Shown here one piece after another: positions 1 to 6,449 of a stretch of 10,060 nucleotides of DNA (positions are counted from its first letter, which is position 1; each line of letters begins with the position of its first letter). Below the pieces are notes generated by a model that saw nothing but the letters and a program-made list of their open reading frames with translations, was not told where the DNA came from and made no database searches. A program made the translations under genes and the position numbers. The stretch is from Chloroflexota bacterium (GTDB taxonomy: Bacteria > Chloroflexota > UBA5177 > JANWHV01). The stretch spans positions 1-10,060 of the forward strand of contig JAICHN010000167.1 of assembly GCA_025924845.1 (NCBI GenBank). The letters run 5' to 3'.

Positions 1-71
1 CCGCGCCTCGCCTGCTATGTTGGATCGGAGTCCACAAGTAGCGGCAATGCCTAGAGGAGGAAGCGGTCACC

Positions 72-713
72 ATGGATTTGATCATTGTCCGTCACGGCCA
101 ATCTACCGGGAACATCACCACGAATGATGTGCCGGACGGCGAACTGACGCCGCTGGGGCGCCGACAGGCGCGAGAGGTCGCGGCGCGACTGGCCGGGGAT
201 GGGCTAACTCATGTGTTGAGCAGTCCGTTGATCCGGGCCCTGGCCACGGCAAGCGCCATTGCCGAGGCGGCGAACATCGATCGGATCCAGGTGTGGCCGG
301 AGTTGCAAGAGCATCGCACCAGTGTCCATCGCGGCTTCGGCCAGGCCGATCTGCTGCGCGATTTCCCGCGCGCGGCCTTTGCCCCCGGCGGCGAAACCGA
401 CGGTTGGGATCATGGCGGTGAGACCTACGAGACGGCCACGGAACGCGCGCACACGGCCATTGCCACGATCCGGGAGCGCTTCGCGGCGAGCGATCGGGTA
501 GCGATCGCCACGCATGGTACGTTCGCCAGTTACCTGATGCGCGCCATCCTGCACATACCCCCATCGCTGTCGGTGTGGTTCACCATGTACAACTGCGAGG
601 TCACCAGGGTACGCTTCGCAAAGCCTCCGTTGCCCGCCGGCCCCCCTTTCGAGTGCGCCGACGCGGAAGTTCTGTGCGTAAATGACGTGTCACACCTCAG
701 CGAAGTGTCCTGA
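72..713 (+). CDS. Histidine phosphatase family protein (phosphoglycerate mutase-like)
   Basis: The 213-residue protein belongs to the histidine phosphatase superfamily, whose members remove phosphate from sugars, nucleotides or proteins through a phospho-histidine intermediate. The N-terminal strand carries the R7-H8-G9 catalytic motif followed by QSTGN. The second catalytic histidine is H148 in the ATHGTF segment, and an internal acidic segment (LQEH) is where the family places its proton donor. Length is usual for the cytosolic single-domain branch. The start at 72 is set by a strong Shine-Dalgarno site, AGAGGAGG at 53-60, about 11 bases upstream. There is no signal peptide or membrane segment. 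It stands alone, 193 bases before the sigma factor gene, so the context does not identify a substrate. It could be a broad-specificity phosphatase or a cofactor-pathway phosphatase (for example of the CobC or Gpm-like groups). The family is certain, the substrate unknown. Confidence 0.9.
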   Translation: MDLIIVRHGQSTGNITTNDVPDGELTPLGRRQAREVAARLAGDGLTHVLSSPLIRALATASAIAEAANIDRIQVWPELQEHRTSVHRGFGQADLLRDFPRAAFAPGGETDGWDHGGETYETATERAHTAIATIRERFAASDRVAIATHGTFASYLMRAILHIPPSLSVWFTMYNCEVTRVRFAKPPLPAGPPFECADAEVLCVNDVSHLSEVS

Positions 714-843
714 CCCTCGCCTCACAGCCTCCGGGGTAACCAGTGAAAGTGGCCGGTTCGCCCGGAGAATCGGATGGATGGCCGCGGACCTGGGAGCGCG
801 TACGCGCCGAATCGACCCGCGGTCGGGCATCCTCGATAGCTCC

Positions 844-870
844 TGTTACATCTGCGGGGTTTGGTGCGTC
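844..870 (+). promoter_or_regulatory. Predicted ECF41-type promoter of the sigma factor gene
   Basis: TGTTACA at 844-850, a 16-base spacer, then CGTC at 867-870. This is one mismatch from the TGTCACA-N16-CGTC signature described for ECF41 sigma factors. The -10 element ends 36 bases before the start codon at 907, which leaves a short leader containing the Shine-Dalgarno site. The same heptamer, spacer length and CGTC recur on the opposite strand upstream of the partner gene at 2408-2382. Position, spacing and duplication together support positive autoregulation by the sigma factor. Confidence 0.75.
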
Positions 871-906
871 AGTGTTATGAGACGTGGTGACTGAGGAACG
901 TGAAGG

Positions 907-1794
907 ATGGATGAGCAGGGCTGGCTGGCTGAGCGATTCGAGAAGCATCGCCTCTATCTACGGGGTGTGGCTTTTCGGATGCTTGGTTCCATACATGAGG
1001 CCGAGGACGCCGTACAGGAAGCATGGCTTCGGCTCAGTCGCTCCGACACGACCGGCGTAGAGAACCTGCGCGGTTGGCTGACGACAGTAATCGGGCGAAT
1101 ATGCCTGGATATGCTGCGCGCCCGGGCCTCGCGGCGTGAGCATTCCCTCGACGTCCACCTGCCCGATCCGGTCGTGAGCGCGGTGAACAGGGTCGAACCT
1201 GAGCAGGAAGCATTACTGGCCGAGTCGGTTGGTGTCGCACTGTACGTCGTGCTGGACACGCTGGCCCCGGCCGAGCGGATCGCATTCGTCCTACATGATG
1301 TGTTCGCCGTTTCCTTCGAGGAGATCGGGGCCATACTGGGGCGTACCGCGAATGCCGCAAAGCAGCTTGCCGCCCGCGCCCGCCGCCGGGTGCAAGGAGC
1401 GGATGCAGTCCCCGATGCGGATCTGGGCCGCCAACACGCGGTGGTCGACGCATTCTTCGCGGCGGCGCGGCGCGGTGATTTCGACGCACTGGTCTCGCTG
1501 CTTGACCCGAACGTCACGCTGCGAGCCGACGGCGGGGCCGCGCCTTTAGGGATCTCCGGTATGGTGCGCGGTGCGACAGAGGTGGCAAGTCGGGCGCTGA
1601 TGGGTGCGCAACCTGCCGCACGTGTGCATCGGGCCCTGGTGAACGGCTCCGCCGGGGTGGTCATCACTATCGATGATCGGCCAGTGTCGATCATGGGTTT
1701 CACCGTCACCAAGGGGGTGATAGTCGCTATCCATGCCCTCGCCGACCCCGACCGGCTCAGTCGGCTCGACTTGCCGGTCAACCTCAGCGCCTGA
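907..1794 (+). CDS. ECF41-type RNA polymerase sigma factor with C-terminal SnoaL-like domain (SigJ-like)
   Basis: The 295-residue protein is an extracytoplasmic-function sigma factor that directs RNA polymerase to a small set of promoters. Region 2 lies at about residues 8-75 (RMLGSIHEAEDAVQEAWLRL is typical). Region 4 lies at about 110-160 and ends in a helix-turn-helix (FEEIGAILGRT then AAKQLAARARRRV). Residues 175-290 form a SnoaL/NTF2-like extension absent from ordinary ECF factors. ECF41 hallmarks are recognisable: an HLPDP linker motif at 84-88 (family WLPEP), DGGAAP from 208 (family DGGG) and DPDRL at 280-284 (family NPDKL). In ECF41 the extension replaces an anti-sigma factor and tunes activity, and no anti-sigma gene is seen here. 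The start at 907 follows GAGGA at 893-897. The gene converges on the carboxymuconolactone decarboxylase gene, the usual ECF41 partner type, and has an ECF41-like promoter at 844-870. The physiological signal is unknown. Confidence 0.93.
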   Translation: MDEQGWLAERFEKHRLYLRGVAFRMLGSIHEAEDAVQEAWLRLSRSDTTGVENLRGWLTTVIGRICLDMLRARASRREHSLDVHLPDPVVSAVNRVEPEQEALLAESVGVALYVVLDTLAPAERIAFVLHDVFAVSFEEIGAILGRTANAAKQLAARARRRVQGADAVPDADLGRQHAVVDAFFAAARRGDFDALVSLLDPNVTLRADGGAAPLGISGMVRGATEVASRALMGAQPAARVHRALVNGSAGVVITIDDRPVSIMGFTVTKGVIVAIHALADPDRLSRLDLPVNLSA

Positions 1795-1865
1795 GATCGC
1801 GGCCCGGCGTGCCGACCCTCTCGCCGACCGGTTAGCCGAACCCTAGTCCGAATGGACCGTACCGA

Positions 1866-2324
1866 TCAACTCCACGTCGCGCCTGCCGGCTCCTTGATCG
1901 TGACGTTGATCCGATTGAAAAAGTTGGTGGTGGCAATCGTGAGGATGATGGCCGCCAGTTCCTGCTCATTGTAGTGGGCCGCGGCCGCCTCCCAGATCTC
2001 GTCCGGCACCTGGTCGCCGCGATCGCTGAGCCGAGTCGCGGCCTCGGTCAGAGCCAGCGCCGCCCGCTCGGCGTCGGTGAAGAAGGGCGCCTCCCGCCAC
2101 GCCGCTACCGCAAACAGCCGTTCGTCGGTCTCGCCCGCCTTCTTTGCCGAGGCGACTCCCCCGTACACACAGGCGCTGCAGCCATTGATCTGGCTCGCCC
2201 GCAAGTGTACAAGCTCAAGAGTCCGCCGCGGCGCCCCGCCCTGGTATATGGCCTTGATGAGGCTCTGTATCGCGGCCATCGTGTCGGGAAAAATTAGGGC
2301 GGGGTTATTCATTCTTGCTTGCAT
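1866..2324 (-). CDS. Carboxymuconolactone decarboxylase / AhpD-like protein, ECF41 partner
   Basis: The 152-residue protein has the alpha-helical CMD/AhpD fold. Family members are gamma-carboxymuconolactone decarboxylases or alkylhydroperoxidase-like thiol enzymes. The AhpD-type core is E37, then C49-S-A-C52, with the Glu-to-Cys spacing of 12 found in AhpD. The histidine normally four residues after the second cysteine is replaced by glycine (G56, in CVYGG). The next segment, KKAGETDERLFAVAAW, is typical of the ECF41-linked branch. I chose the ATG at 2324 because AAGGAGAA lies just upstream on this strand (2338-2331). A longer frame from 2375 would begin almost on top of the -10 element. The gene is convergent with the sigma factor gene and carries the same promoter signature (2408-2382), so it is probably the main target. 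It may be a redox or thiol enzyme, but its substrate is unknown. Confidence 0.88.
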   Translation of the reverse strand: MQARMNNPALIFPDTMAAIQSLIKAIYQGGAPRRTLELVHLRASQINGCSACVYGGVASAKKAGETDERLFAVAAWREAPFFTDAERAALALTEAATRLSDRGDQVPDEIWEAAAAHYNEQELAAIILTIATTNFFNRINVTIKEPAGATWS

Positions 2325-2330
2325 GATCTG

Positions 2331-2338
2331 TTCTCCTT
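2331..2338 (-). promoter_or_regulatory. Shine-Dalgarno site fixing the partner-gene start
   Basis: On the minus strand AAGGAGAA precedes the ATG at 2324 by about six bases. It favours this start over the upstream in-frame ATG at 2375, which has no such site and would leave almost no leader downstream of the predicted promoter. Confidence 0.7.
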
Positions 2339-2381
2339 CGCTGTTGTCTAACGGCGGCTCGCTTTGCACCGTCACTTTTAT

Positions 2382-2408
2382 GACGGATCAAATCGACTCG
2401 ATGTAACA
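2382..2408 (-). promoter_or_regulatory. Predicted ECF41-type promoter of the CMD partner gene
   Basis: Read on the minus strand: TGTTACA (2408-2402), 16 bases, CGTC (2385-2382). The -35 heptamer, spacer length and -10 tetramer are identical to those in front of the sigma factor gene (844-870). The -10 element ends 57 bases before the chosen start codon at 2324. Two copies of such a long, spaced signature, each correctly oriented before a gene of the module, are unlikely by chance. Confidence 0.78.
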
Positions 2409-2582
2409 CGGCACGAGCGAGAGTGAGGCAGGCCACGGCGAGCCGACAGCCGAAGCGCCGCCTCCAGGGTTCCCCACGGTCCAGGAAACACAGTTGAACC
2501 ACCTACTTCCTGGTATCCCATCTGGCCATGACGCTCTTCCTGATACACTCATAGGCGCCGGGAAAGGAAACAAGGAGAGGGA

Positions 2583-3560
2583 ATGCGGGCCATACGGATG
2601 CACGGCACCGGCGACCCATGGGTGCTGAAGAGCGAGGAAGTACCCATCCCGGAGGCAGGTCGGAACGAGGTGCTGATCCGGCTGCGCGCTGCCGCCGTCA
2701 ACCGAATCGATCTCCTCCTTCGCGAGGGGCGCACGCCGATCGGTAAGGGCATGCCCCACATCCTGGGCACCGATGGAGCGGGCGCCGTGGTCCGGGGCGG
2801 CGGTGGGGACGCTCGGTCGGGTGACAGAGTGCTGGTGACCGGCGACACCCTGGGCAGGCTCCGCGACGGGACGTATGCCGAATATGTGATCGTGCCGAAC
2901 TCGATGGTGATTCCCATCCCCGCCGAGATGCGCTATGAAGACGCCGTTGCCATGGGCACGTCAAGCCTCGCGGCATGGCAGGCCCTGGTCGACCGCGCTG
3001 ACCTGATGCCCGGCCAGTGGGTGCTCATCCACGCGGCGGGAAGCGGCGTGGGCGCGTCGGCCATTCAGATCGCCAAGCTCCTGGGGGCCAGGGTGATCGC
3101 CACCGCGGGAGCGGACGCCAAGCTGGAGTACGCCCGTGAGTTGAGCGCCGATGCGGTGTTCAATTACGGACGTGGTGATTTCGCGGCGCAAGTGAGGAGT
3201 GTGACGAATAATCGCGGCGTGGACGTGGTGATCGACACAGTGGGCGGCGAGATTTTTCGGCGCAGCCTGGAATGCCTGGCCATGGGCGGCAAACTCGTTG
3301 CCGTGGGCATGGTGGGCGGAGCCGAGGTGCAAGTCGACCTACGAAAGATTATTCCGCGCGGGATCAGTGTGGTCGGTGTGAACCCCGGATCGCTGCCGCC
3401 CTACCAAGCGGCGGATCGTTATCGTCAGATCCACCAATTGGTCCTGCAAGGCCGCCTCCACCCCGTGATCGATCGAATTCTCCCGCTCGCCAAGGCCGCC
3501 GAGGCCCATCACCTACTCACGCAACGGCAAAACTTCGGCAAGATCATCCTCCGGACCTAA
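2583..3560 (+). CDS. Zinc-independent MDR oxidoreductase (NADPH:quinone reductase-like)
   Basis: The 325-residue protein is a medium-chain dehydrogenase/reductase. These are cytosolic NAD(P)H enzymes that reduce quinones, enals or enones. Residues 1-125 form the GroES-like catalytic domain, with typical RAAAVNRIDLLLREG and LGTDGAGAVV segments. Residues 130-260 form the Rossmann domain, with the dinucleotide loop A152-G-S-G-V-G157. The cysteine and histidine ligands of the zinc-dependent alcohol dehydrogenases are absent, which places it in the quinone oxidoreductase/enoyl reductase branch. Length is normal. The ATG at 2583 follows AAGGAGAGG (2572-2580). It is divergent from the CMD gene with a 258-base gap and is followed after three bases by the ABC exporter remnant, so those two were probably co-transcribed. 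Oxidoreductases are another recurrent ECF41 partner class, but I see no second promoter of that type in front of this gene. The substrate is unknown. Confidence 0.9.
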   Translation: MRAIRMHGTGDPWVLKSEEVPIPEAGRNEVLIRLRAAAVNRIDLLLREGRTPIGKGMPHILGTDGAGAVVRGGGGDARSGDRVLVTGDTLGRLRDGTYAEYVIVPNSMVIPIPAEMRYEDAVAMGTSSLAAWQALVDRADLMPGQWVLIHAAGSGVGASAIQIAKLLGARVIATAGADAKLEYARELSADAVFNYGRGDFAAQVRSVTNNRGVDVVIDTVGGEIFRRSLECLAMGGKLVAVGMVGGAEVQVDLRKIIPRGISVVGVNPGSLPPYQAADRYRQIHQLVLQGRLHPVIDRILPLAKAAEAHHLLTQRQNFGKIILRT

Positions 3561-3563
3561 ACC

Positions 3564-3774
3564 ATGGGCATGAGGATGCACATGATGCGCGTGCGCCATA
3601 TGCCCGACCAGAAGGCGCGAAAGGGCACGCTACGTCGTGTGGGCCGGTCGTTCGTGCCTTACTGGCGGCGGACTGGCCTGGTAATCGTGGCGATCGTGGC
3701 GAACGCGGGTCTGGGCCTGGTCAATCCGTTGGTTCTGGGTCTGGTGATCGATCAGGCGATCGCCCATAAGGACC
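3564..3774 (+). pseudogene. N-terminal fragment of an ABC exporter permease-ATPase (TM1 only)
   Basis: The first about 70 codons encode a basic N-terminus and one clear membrane helix (about residues 38-60, LVIVAIVANAGLGLVNPLVL), followed by [10 protein letters not shown]. This is a standard beginning of an MsbA/ABCB-type half-transporter. After about 3774 this frame no longer resembles a transporter, although it stays open to 4154. The family sequence resumes one frame over at 3775, but with the segment normally found after TM4. TM2 to TM4, roughly 150-175 codons, are therefore missing and the join is out of frame. Several start codons (3564, 3570, 3576, 3582, 3585) are possible and none has a convincing Shine-Dalgarno site. 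The gene follows the MDR gene by three bases. A natural deletion is the simplest explanation, and an assembly error at this point is the alternative. Confidence 0.75.
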
Positions 3775-4950
3775 TTGCTGGTCAAAAGCTTCGGCAGACA
3801 GGCCGCGGAAACCGAGCGCTTTATCGAGGCAAACGAGCGGTTGCGACGACTGCAAGTGCGCCAGAGCATGGTGGGGCGTTGGTTTGCCATGCTGATCCAG
3901 ACCTTCTTCGCCATCGCCCCGGCCTTGATCTACTATTTCGGCGGGCGTCAGATCATCGGCGGCTCGCTCACCATCGGCGCTCTGGTGGCCTTCACCAGTC
4001 TGCAGAACCGCCTGTTCATTCCCCTGGGCGCCCTACTCAACGTGAATATCGATCTTCAAGGCGCGCTCGCCTTGTTGGATCGTATCTTCGAGTACCTGGA
4101 TCTTCCGATCGAGATCGAGGACCGCCCCGGCGCCGTCTACCTGGCGGAGGTTGAGGGCTTTATTCGCTATCGGCACGCCGCGTTCCGCTACGACGCCGAG
4201 CACCCGGTCCTGGAGGATATCGATTTCGAGGCCAGGCCCGGCCAGTTGATTGCCCTGGTCGGACCGAGCGGGGCAGGCAAGACCACTATGATCTACCTTC
4301 TGCCGCGCCTCTACGACATGCTGTCCGGCAGCGTAGAGATCGACGGCCACGATGTCCGTGATATCCGTCTGGAAAGCCTGGGCAAGCTAATCGGCATGGT
4401 AACGCAGGAAACCTACGTGCTCCACGCCACGGTGCGACGGAACATCGTCTACGGCCGCCCCGATGCGACTGACGACGAGGTGATCGCCGCCGCGCGCGCC
4501 GCCCACATCCACGACCGGATCATGGAACTGCCCGAGGGCTACGAGACGATGGTGGGCGAACGCGGCTATAAGCTCTCGGGCGGCGAAAAACAGCGGCTGG
4601 CCATTGCCCGCGTGATCCTCAAGGATCCGCGCATCCTGGTGCTGGACGAGGCAACCAGCTTCCTGGATACATTGTCGGAACGGCTGATCCAGCAGGCGCT
4701 GGAACCGTTGATGCGCGGGCGCACCACGGTGGCGATCGCCCATCGCCTCTCCACCATCCTGGCTGCCGACCAGATTTTGGTCATCGAGCGGGGCCGGATC
4801 GTGCAGCGGGGCATCCATGCCGAACTGGTGGGACAACCAGGTCTGTATGCTCGCCTGTACGAGGAGCAATTCGGCGACGGCGCGTCACGACCCGGCGAGA
4901 GCGGCTCGGTGATCGGGCCGGATGGGGCGGTAATCCCGGTGGCGATCTGA
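3775..4950 (+). CDS. ABC exporter, 3' part: TM5-TM6 and complete ATP-binding domain (disrupted gene)
   Basis: This 391-codon frame is the distal part of the exporter beginning at 3564. Counting from the TTG at 3775, it opens with the cytoplasmic-helix motif [15 protein letters not shown], then two membrane segments (about 37-56 and 64-84). The nucleotide-binding domain looks complete: Walker [10 protein letters not shown] (about 163-171), Q-loop VTQETY, signature [13 protein letters not shown] (from 267), Walker [10 protein letters not shown] (from 287) and H-loop AIAHRLS (from 320). An intact exporter of this family has about 600 residues and six membrane helices per subunit, whereas the two pieces here total about 460 with three helices. 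The TTG at 3775 has AAGGA too close upstream to be a convincing start, so the frame may not be translated, or only weakly. It could still make a soluble-type ATPase, but I consider it a decaying gene. Confidence 0.8.
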   Translation: MLVKSFGRQAAETERFIEANERLRRLQVRQSMVGRWFAMLIQTFFAIAPALIYYFGGRQIIGGSLTIGALVAFTSLQNRLFIPLGALLNVNIDLQGALALLDRIFEYLDLPIEIEDRPGAVYLAEVEGFIRYRHAAFRYDAEHPVLEDIDFEARPGQLIALVGPSGAGKTTMIYLLPRLYDMLSGSVEIDGHDVRDIRLESLGKLIGMVTQETYVLHATVRRNIVYGRPDATDDEVIAAARAAHIHDRIMELPEGYETMVGERGYKLSGGEKQRLAIARVILKDPRILVLDEATSFLDTLSERLIQQALEPLMRGRTTVAIAHRLSTILAADQILVIERGRIVQRGIHAELVGQPGLYARLYEEQFGDGASRPGESGSVIGPDGAVIPVAI

Positions 4951-5002
4951 CGGAATACATTTCGGTGACTAAGCGGGTGTAGCAGCACACATATTGACCA
5001 GT

Positions 5003-5019
5003 TGAAAGGCACGCTTTCA
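5003..5019 (+). promoter_or_regulatory. Hairpin covering the ribosome site of the 252-aa gene
   Basis: TGAAAG (5003-5008), loop GCACG, CTTTCA (5014-5019): a perfect six-pair hairpin ending two bases before the ATG at 5022. The only Shine-Dalgarno-like string near this start, GAAAGG at 5004-5009, lies mostly in the 5' arm. In RNA it could limit translation, or it may be chance. Confidence 0.3.
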
Positions 5020-5021
5020 CC

Positions 5022-5780
5022 ATGAGCCTTGATCTCTGCGTCGGCCTATTCGCCTCATGGCAGGAACTTTTCGATGACGATCCCGAAGAACTCAATGAGT
5101 ACCGACAGATATTTGTGGACATCAACACTCTTCTCGCAGTTGCCGGTTTTCCAATGCATCAGGAACGTGAGGTGATCGAAGGTACCCTGGACGGGATCGC
5201 AGTTCCCTGGTCGTGCGCCGTTGGCCGGCATAGCACGCTTCACGCTTTGCGCCGATTCTACGCTCATGTACTTGACCGCAGGGATAGGGACCGTTTGGGT
5301 CACGCCGTGCTGCCCGAGGTCCAGATAGATGGGCGTGCGGCGGATGATCCGCTACTCAAGCGAGCCTATGACGCGGACTCCGATAATGCGTCACCATTTC
5401 ATGGCTCACACCTCATCCAGCACGCGGACGACTGCGGCTACTACGTACCTGTGGATTTTCCTATGGCGCTCAGTCCAGAGCAGTTTCCCGCGCTCAACGT
5501 CTGGAACAGACTACAAAGTAATCTTGGCTCATCGTTCGGGTTGAGCAGAGAATGCCAGGAGGTCGCTACGTTGCTGGAGCTTGATCTGACCCAAGCGGAC
5601 CTACGTAAGGATGCGATGGGCACTTTCTCGGAGTTGGAAGCAGCCTTGTGTACCCTTCCAAGTAATGAACAGCCAATCTGGTTTCGCGACGGCTACATAA
5701 CCGAAGCACTTGCTTGCTGGGTACTCTATCATGGAGCCCTAGCCTCGATCCGCACCGGGCTTACCTTGTGCTTCGTCTAA
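5022..5780 (+). CDS. Uncharacterised protein, 252 aa
   Basis: I do not recognise a named family with certainty. The 252-residue product has no signal peptide. Apart from one possible hydrophobic stretch at the extreme C-terminus (ACWVLYHGALASIRTGL) there is no membrane segment. The N-terminus is acidic (FDDDPEELNEY). The middle holds the most distinctive block, SHLIQHADDCGYYVPVDFP, rich in His, Asp, Cys and Tyr; such blocks occur in uncharacterised proteins of other GC-rich bacteria, but I know no function. A second block, NLGSSFGLSRECQEVATLLEL, looks helical. Composition and context, among other small unassigned genes in the 5.0-8.2 kb island, would suit an accessory or immunity-type protein, which is inference only. 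The start at 5022 has only a weak GAAAGG site, held inside a hairpin. Codon use is mixed and less GC-biased than in the flanking metabolic genes. Confidence 0.7.
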   Translation: MSLDLCVGLFASWQELFDDDPEELNEYRQIFVDINTLLAVAGFPMHQEREVIEGTLDGIAVPWSCAVGRHSTLHALRRFYAHVLDRRDRDRLGHAVLPEVQIDGRAADDPLLKRAYDADSDNASPFHGSHLIQHADDCGYYVPVDFPMALSPEQFPALNVWNRLQSNLGSSFGLSRECQEVATLLELDLTQADLRKDAMGTFSELEAALCTLPSNEQPIWFRDGYITEALACWVLYHGALASIRTGLTLCFV

Positions 5781-5781
5781 A

Positions 5782-5800
5782 GCCGGTCGTGCGAGCCGGC
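5782..5800 (+). terminator. Weak hairpin after the 252-aa gene
   Basis: GCCGG (5782-5786) pairs with CCGGC (5796-5800) across a nine-base loop, directly after the TAA stop at 5778-5780. There is no proper T-tract, only GTTAAAAATC further on, so it is at best a poor terminator. Confidence 0.25.
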
Positions 5801-5892
5801 GCTCCTGGGCCTAGTTAAAAATCGATATGCCACTCGCTTGTCGCTGAAAACGGCGACGGCATACCACGCACATATCACACATCCAAAGCACC

Positions 5893-5921
5893 TTGCGGGG
5901 CCGTACTTGGTATGAAATAAT
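5893..5921 (+). promoter_or_regulatory. Possible sigma-70-type promoter giving a leaderless mRNA
   Basis: TTGCGG (5893-5898), a 17-base spacer and AATAAT (5916-5921) resemble TTGACA-N17-TATAAT. The -10 box ends only eight bases before the ATG at 5930, so transcription would begin at or next to the start codon. That agrees with the absence of any Shine-Dalgarno site there. Confidence 0.4.
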
Positions 5922-5929
5922 CAGCCGCA

Positions 5930-6439
5930 ATGGGCTGGAAAACGAGTATTATTGCCGTCAAAGAACGCACGATCAAAGACCTGCTGCAGGATCAGCTGGA
6001 TGTTTTCTGTCCGACAGGGCAGATCGTCCGCGCTGAGATCGCTTCCTCTAAGGATCTTGACGGCACTATGGCTCTGGCCGAGATAGATGGATGGTGCGTT
6101 ATTCTCCAGCCCGGAGAAGCAGCGGCAAATGCTGAAGTGCTCGATTCGCTCTCTCTGAAGACACAAGCCGTGGGCATCATGGTGTCGAGCGTAACTTCGC
6201 GCTATGCCCTGCGAGTCCACGAGAATGGGCACGAGTGTCGCTTTATCCTGTACAGGGAGGGGACTGTCGATGCGGAGGGCGGACTTCCGCTCAGCGCAGA
6301 GGACGGGGTCGAAAGACCAAGCTGGGGTTACGGTGAGGACTGGGCCTTTACTAGCCTGGATCGGCTGACTGGGCTAACCTGGGCCAGGATCGAGGCGCAT
6401 CCGTTCACAGTGGTCGGACCCGATTTCCCACCACGCTGA
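5930..6439 (+). CDS. Uncharacterised protein, 169 aa
   Basis: The product is a soluble, acidic 169-residue protein with alternating hydrophobic strands and no signal peptide. Visible blocks are ALAEIDGWCVILQPG (about 47-61), LSLKTQAVGIMVSSVTSRYALRV (about 74-96) and, near the end, the aromatic segment SWGYGEDWAFTSLDRLTGLTWARIE. Small proteins with such a WGYGEDW-like segment, annotated only as hypothetical, are familiar from actinobacteria and similar genomes; I cannot name a domain. There are no catalytic motifs. The size and tryptophan-rich, acidic character are like those of many immunity proteins, but no toxin gene lies beside it. The ATG at 5930 has no Shine-Dalgarno site and sits eight bases after a promoter-like -10 box, so the gene may be leaderless. 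It is the second of two same-strand unknown genes, 149 bases after the first, with apparently its own promoter. Confidence 0.65.
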   Translation: MGWKTSIIAVKERTIKDLLQDQLDVFCPTGQIVRAEIASSKDLDGTMALAEIDGWCVILQPGEAAANAEVLDSLSLKTQAVGIMVSSVTSRYALRVHENGHECRFILYREGTVDAEGGLPLSAEDGVERPSWGYGEDWAFTSLDRLTGLTWARIEAHPFTVVGPDFPPR

Positions 6440-6449
6440 GAAGGTATGG

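Noticed and set aside
688..714. A perfect TGTCACA heptamer at 688-694, identical to the ECF41 -35 consensus
   Set aside because: It lies inside the end of the phosphatase gene, and 16 bases later the sequence is TGAC instead of CGTC. The site at 844-870 has the complete signature and is next to the sigma factor gene.
954..1781. Long minus-strand open frame of 275 codons
   Set aside because: It is the antisense shadow of the sigma factor gene, Ser/Arg/Thr-rich, with no ribosome site and no family resemblance.
1795..1865. Possible bidirectional terminator between the convergent sigma and CMD genes
   Set aside because: Only short inverted repeats such as GTCC-GAAT-GGAC are present, with no T-tract on either side, so I cannot support a terminator.
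2325..2375. Longer version of the CMD protein starting at 2375
   Set aside because: The extra 17 residues are not family-like, there is no ribosome site, and the start would lie almost at the predicted transcription start. The ATG at 2324 has AAGGAGAA.
3775..4154. Continuation of the N-terminal exporter frame to 4154
   Set aside because: After about 3774 it is an Arg/Ser/Gly-rich out-of-frame reading of the true exporter sequence, open only because of high GC content.
5840..5857. GTCGC...GCGAC inverted repeat in the gap before the 169-aa gene
   Set aside because: A five-pair stem without a T-tract or repetition elsewhere is expected by chance in GC-rich DNA.
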